The notes under the pieces: generated by a model
What the model was told of the DNA's origin: nothing
What the model saw: the letters and a program-made list of their open reading frames with translations, nothing else
Databases searched by the model: none
Shown: piece after piece, positions 60,645 through 64,000 of the stretch
Layout of the letters: the number at the start of each line of letters is the position of its first letter
Numbering within the stretch: the stretch's first letter is position 1
Position numbers and translations under genes: made by a program
Assembly: GCA_017479385.1 (NCBI GenBank)
Contig: JAFVCE010000003.1
Span: 62,001 to 126,000, forward strand
Direction: 5' to 3'
DNA length: 64,000 nt
Source of the DNA: Bacteroidales bacterium
Lineage (GTDB): Bacteria; Bacteroidota; Bacteroidia; Bacteroidales; P3

Positions 60645-61166
60645 TTATTTTTCTGGCTCGGCCTGGGCGGCCATGACGAAGAGGCGCGAGGGGAGGTGGC
60701 AGTAGCCATCGGGGTGCTTGTCGAGGTAGGCCTGGTGATAGTCCTCGGCGCGGTAGAAGTTGCGTAGCGGTTCCACTTCTACCATCAGCGGGGTTTGATG
60801 TTTGGCCTGCTCGGCCGCATAGGCAGCCTCTATGGTGGGCAGGTCGGTTGGGTCGGTATAGTATATGCCTGTGCGGTAGCGGGTGCCGCGGTCTTCGCCC
60901 TGCTTGTTGAGCGAGGTGGGGTCGATGGCGAGAAAATACATCCGCAGCAGGAACGGCAGTCCGGCAACGGCTGGGTCGTAGCGCAGGTGCACCGTCTCGG
61001 CAAAGCCGGTGAGGTCGGTATAGACCTGCTCGTAGGTCGGGGCTTGGCCGTTGGGGGCGTTGCCGTTGGCGTAGCCGGTCTCGGTAGAGGCTACGCCTTT
61101 GATTTGTTTCAGGTAGTGCTCGGCGCCCCAAAAGCAGCCACCGGCAAGGTAAATATCTTTCAGCAT
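60645..61166 (-). CDS. msrA: Peptide-methionine (S)-S-oxide reductase MsrA
   Basis: 173 residues. The catalytic GCFWG motif is at 10-14 (Cys11), followed by GYANGNAPN, TYEQVYTDLTGFAETV and the EDYHQAYLDKHP end. It repairs oxidised methionine using thioredoxin. No MsrB domain is fused. Its start overlaps the 3' end of rimO by 7 bp, so the two are one transcript. Confidence 0.95.
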   Translation of the reverse strand: MLKDIYLAGGCFWGAEHYLKQIKGVASTETGYANGNAPNGQAPTYEQVYTDLTGFAETVHLRYDPAVAGLPFLLRMYFLAIDPTSLNKQGEDRGTRYRTGIYYTDPTDLPTIEAAYAAEQAKHQTPLMVEVEPLRNFYRAEDYHQAYLDKHPDGYCHLPSRLFVMAAQAEPEK

Positions 61167-62488
61167 AGTGTGGCAATTAGGTCGTTTTCGTAGGCGTCGG
61201 TAACGCGCACTTGGCGCAGGTCGCCAGGGTGCAGGCGTGGCGTGTTGGCGGCGGAAATGAGCACCTCGTTGTCTACCTCGGGGCTGTCGTATTGGCTGCG
61301 AGCCACGTAGAATTCGCCCTCCTGGCGGTCTATCATCACCTCGAGCGTTTGCCCCACGAGGGCTTGGTTGCGCTCGAGCGATATTTGCTCTTGGATGGCC
61401 ATAAGCTCGTCGATACGACGCTGCTTCTCGTCGGTGCTCACGGGGTCGCCGAGGGCGAAGGCGGGTGTGCCCTCCTCGGGCGAGTAGGCAAAGCAGCCCA
61501 TACGGTCGAACCGAGCGGTGGCAACGAAGTTTTTCAGTTCCTCGAACTCGGCCTCGGTCTCGCCTGGGTAGCCCACGATGAGGGTGGTGCGTATGGCCAC
61601 GTTGGGCAACCGGCGGCGGAAGGTGGCAATGAGGTCGAGGGTGCCTTGATGGTCTATGCCGCGCTGCATAGAACTGAGCAGTCGGCTGTTGATGTGCTGC
61701 AGCGGGATGTCGATGTAGTTACATATATTGTCGTGGCGCGCAATGGCGTCGATGGCGTCGAGCGGGAACGAGGTGGGGTAGGTGTAGTGCAGGCGAATCC
61801 AGTGGGCGCCGCTCTCGGTGGCCAGCCGCTCGAGCAGTTCGCCGAGTGCGCGGCGGTGGTAGAGGTCGAGGCCGTAGTAGGTGGTGTCTTGGCTGATGAC
61901 GATGAGCTCCTTAACGCCGCCTGCCACCAACTGCTTGGCTTCGGCCACCAGCTCGTCGATAGGGCGCGAGTGGTGCGCGCCGCGTATGAGCGGTATGGCG
62001 CAGTAGGAGCAGGCTCGGTTGCAGCCTTCGGCAATTTTGAGGTAGGCGTAGTGCTTCGGTGTCGAGAGCGACCGTGCCGTGGGGGCTGCGGCGATGCTGT
62101 CGGCAGCGGCAGGTTGCGAGGTTGTGGCATTGGCTGCTGCAGCTATGTCGGCCGCCATTTTCTCCCACTCGTGAGCGCCATACCAGGCGTCGACTTCGGG
62201 CATTTCGGCTGTGAGCTCGTCGCGGTATCGTTCCACCAAGCAGCCGCACACCACCAGTTGGCGGGCTTTGTGGCCACGAGTTTTGACGGCCACCTGTTGC
62301 AGTATGGTGTTAATGCTCTCCTCCTTGGCGTCGCCAATAAAGCCGCAGGTGTTGACCACGGTTATGTCGCAGTCGTTGCGTTGGCGGTCGAAGTGCACGG
62401 TGTGGCCTGCCGCCTCGAGGGCGCCAGCCAGATTCTCACTATCGACGGTGTTTTTCGAACACCCCAAGGTTATGATGTTGACTTTCAT
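61160..62488 (-). CDS. rimO: Ribosomal protein S12 methylthiotransferase RimO
   Basis: 442 residues. The N-terminal MTTase domain has its three cluster cysteines (Cys10 in LGCSKN, Cys48 in NTCGF, Cys83 in CGCLVERY). The radical SAM motif is CNRACSYC (156-163), and TRAM-like C-terminal sequence ends the protein. RimO adds a methylthio group to Asp of ribosomal protein S12. An unusual Ala/Thr-rich insert (about 115-140) separates the first two domains. First gene of the rimO-msrA pair. Confidence 0.95.
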   Translation of the reverse strand: MKVNIITLGCSKNTVDSENLAGALEAAGHTVHFDRQRNDCDITVVNTCGFIGDAKEESINTILQQVAVKTRGHKARQLVVCGCLVERYRDELTAEMPEVDAWYGAHEWEKMAADIAAAANATTSQPAAADSIAAAPTARSLSTPKHYAYLKIAEGCNRACSYCAIPLIRGAHHSRPIDELVAEAKQLVAGGVKELIVISQDTTYYGLDLYHRRALGELLERLATESGAHWIRLHYTYPTSFPLDAIDAIARHDNICNYIDIPLQHINSRLLSSMQRGIDHQGTLDLIATFRRRLPNVAIRTTLIVGYPGETEAEFEELKNFVATARFDRMGCFAYSPEEGTPAFALGDPVSTDEKQRRIDELMAIQEQISLERNQALVGQTLEVMIDRQEGEFYVARSQYDSPEVDNEVLISAANTPRLHPGDLRQVRVTDAYENDLIATLC

Positions 62489-62524
62489 TGTTCAGTAGAG
62501 TATTATTGGTCGTGGTAGTTTCTT

Positions 62525-63865
62525 TTATGCCATAAGGCCTCCACCGCCTTCGCCTTTTGTTGCGTATGCGGTTGCCCATCCTGTTTGCCCCAGAATGCTG
62601 ATTGACTTTGGCGGCTGCAAATGGCGAGTATCGTTGCAGATGTTGCGGAACGGACAGTTGCTTATTTTCTTGTCGTGAGGGAGCGAAGCTACATAGGGCG
62701 TCTCGCGTAGGGCTATGTAGCCTTCATCAGACGAGCATGGCAACATTCGTGCTATGGGGGCAGCGCTTACCCGTTTGATACCTTTTTTCAAGCACGTTTG
62801 GCAGGTATGGTTCCTTATGGAGTGCCACATGAATGTATGTTCGTGAGTCTCGCATTCAAATTGGTACAGTATCTCTTTGCAAAACTGTTTACCAATGACG
62901 TTGTAGACAAAATAGTCTATCAAGCAAGGGCTTTCTATGCATTCGAGAGGGTATTTTTCTTTCCAAATTTCCCACACTCTGCGCCAAGCCGCAGCATTCA
63001 TGGCCTCTATGTAGATATATTGGTGGCAAAAAATATCGAGGAAGCTGGATACCAGCGGTATAGCCGTCTTGATTATGCCTGCCCTTAATGCAACCTTAAT
63101 AGTGTTGACGTCGCTTGCAACGTCAATCTTATCGAAGCCTTCGACATTGTCCCAAACGCCTAAAACGACCATGTCGCGAAGAAACATATCTGTTTTTTTA
63201 TAACCAAACCCAGAGCCTTGACAGGCTATTATTGCTTCTCTTAGTTTGAAAATGTCTCTGTTGTAGAGGTCGATTAATTGGTAGGGCGAACATTTTTTTT
63301 CGAGCAAAAAGGCAGCTATGGTTTTTGCGTAGGATATCCTCTTATCGTTCTGCGATTTGGTAGAAATGCCAATCCTGTTTATGAATGTTGTAGGATCTCC
63401 GTAGATTAGTTCTTCGTCGAAGGTGGCATTGTCTTCTTTGAAGATTTTTGCCAACATAGAGAAGTCTAATGAGCCTCGGAAATCTTGGTTTGCGGTCAGG
63501 CATCGCACTCTGCAAATATCCTCCTTATTTAAACCACAGGTGTTGTAGAGTTCCCGAAAGGCTTCGCCATCGGTGTTTACAAATACTGTGTGTAAGGATT
63601 CGGCCACTTTTTCGCATTTTTGGTTGTCTATTTCGCAGTCGAGGATTTCTTTGTGGTGCTTCTCCCAAAAAACGTGAAAGTCAGAGAAATAGGCTCTGTA
63701 TTCGCCCAACGACTCTGTTGTTCCGATGTTGGGGTAGGTGGTGTATAGAAATTCGTTTATTTTGCTCACAACATTTCTGGCTGCGGTAAGCGTCAAACCT
63801 CCCTCTTGATTCAGAGAGCTTTTTATCTCGTAACAGAATTGTTCCAGTCTTTCCATTGCTGACAT
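62525..63865 (-). CDS. Unknown cysteine-rich protein, possibly DNA-glycosylase-like
   Basis: 446 residues, not recognised. Predominantly helical; no signal or membrane segment. Residues about 210-260 (CQGSGFGYKKTDMFLRDMVVLGVWDN) recall helix-hairpin-helix DNA-binding proteins. The C-terminal third carries a cysteine set (HTCQTCLKKG, LPCSSDEG and NCPFRNICND) that could hold zinc or an iron-sulfur cluster as in some glycosylases. Both points are weak pattern matches. The gene is visibly richer in A and T than its neighbours, with freer use of AAA and ATT codons, which suggests transfer. It lies 17 bp after another gene on the same strand. Confidence 0.55.
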   Translation of the reverse strand: MSAMERLEQFCYEIKSSLNQEGGLTLTAARNVVSKINEFLYTTYPNIGTTESLGEYRAYFSDFHVFWEKHHKEILDCEIDNQKCEKVAESLHTVFVNTDGEAFRELYNTCGLNKEDICRVRCLTANQDFRGSLDFSMLAKIFKEDNATFDEELIYGDPTTFINRIGISTKSQNDKRISYAKTIAAFLLEKKCSPYQLIDLYNRDIFKLREAIIACQGSGFGYKKTDMFLRDMVVLGVWDNVEGFDKIDVASDVNTIKVALRAGIIKTAIPLVSSFLDIFCHQYIYIEAMNAAAWRRVWEIWKEKYPLECIESPCLIDYFVYNVIGKQFCKEILYQFECETHEHTFMWHSIRNHTCQTCLKKGIKRVSAAPIARMLPCSSDEGYIALRETPYVASLPHDKKISNCPFRNICNDTRHLQPPKSISILGQTGWATAYATKGEGGGGLMA

Positions 63866-63882
63866 AAAATAGCTTGAGGTGT

Positions 63883-64000
63883 TTATATTATGTTGTTGGC
63901 GCTAATGCGGTTGTGAATCAGTAGTTCGGTCAGTTTGCCTCTGCGCAGGGGGTTAGAGTTGACGCTGCGCGAGGCGAAGACCCGTTCGATGATGTATTCC
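63883..64000 (-). CDS. 3' end of an unidentified gene (cut by window edge)
   Basis: An open frame enters from the right edge and ends with TAA at 63883-63885. The visible 38 residues start EYIIERVFASRSVNSNPLRR and end with HNRISANNII. No family is recognised. Only 17 bp separate it from the cysteine-rich gene downstream, so the two are probably co-transcribed. Confidence 0.6.
   Translation of the reverse strand, partial: EYIIERVFASRSVNSNPLRRGKLTELLIHNRISANNII

Overview
The window is a gene-dense chromosomal stretch from a member of the Bacteroidota, most likely Bacteroidales. The evidence is a near-complete set of type IX secretion (T9SS) surface components (PorP/SprF, a GldJ/GldK-type lipoprotein, PorU, PorV, PorZ), T9SS-type C-terminal sorting domains, a RecO without zinc cysteines, lipoproteins with SCxx/ACxx lipoboxes, and promoters of the Bacteroidota form (TTTG, 19-21 bp, TAnnTTTG) at several transcription units. 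The genus cannot be named from sequence alone.

Layout. 1-4.2 kb: the 3' end of a HerA-like ATPase gene converges on a DUF2147 - nitroreductase - comEC operon. 4.25 kb: tRNA-Val(GAC) with terminator. 4.4-8.1 kb: two secreted proteins, a beta-helix protein and a repeat-rich T9SS cargo. 8.6-16.3 kb: T9SS island, with porP and gldJ-like on the minus strand divergent from porU and porV. 16.3-18.7 kb: ispF, clpS, nfeD, floA. 19-20.5 kb: a GT-C glycosyltransferase split in frame by a G9 tract. 20.6-24.1 kb: a TonB-receptor operon with His-rich accessory proteins, probably for metal uptake. 24.7-31.2 kb: porin, imelysin, di-heme oxidoreductase and a fused CcsBA cytochrome c maturation protein, a likely iron-handling locus. 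31.5-35.9 kb: a subtilase with a C-terminal barrel, then urocanate hydratase. 36-40.2 kb: Rpn nuclease, MBL hydrolase, an unknown tail-anchored protein, a HAD phosphatase and PlsY. 40.4-46.3 kb: an operon of a Pro/Glu-rich protein, gmk, mreC, mreD, porZ and recO. 46.6-57.3 kb: two M16 peptidases, rpmF-yceD, an OMP, and a GntR-controlled ABC operon. 57.5-60.4 kb: a Wzz-like protein and an O-antigen ligase fused to an NlpC/P60 peptidase. 60.6-64 kb: rimO-msrA, an unknown cysteine-rich protein, and the tail of another gene.

Much of the window concerns building and decorating the outer surface. PorU, PorV and PorZ belong to the complex that cleaves T9SS cargo and attaches it to LPS; the O-antigen ligase/Wzz pair and the glycosyltransferase act on surface polysaccharide; and cargo candidates lie nearby.

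The most unusual non-coding signal is a dispersed repeat family built from 11-bp units. One copy of the same core lies in every one of the five non-overlapping convergent intergenic gaps of the window (18.8, 31.3, 40.3, 49.8 and 60.6 kb). None lies in the divergent promoter gaps at 20.5, 35.9, 46.3 and 57.3 kb. Related or degenerate arrays occur at 2.8 kb (inside comEC), 8.4 kb, 11.5 kb and 24.3 kb.
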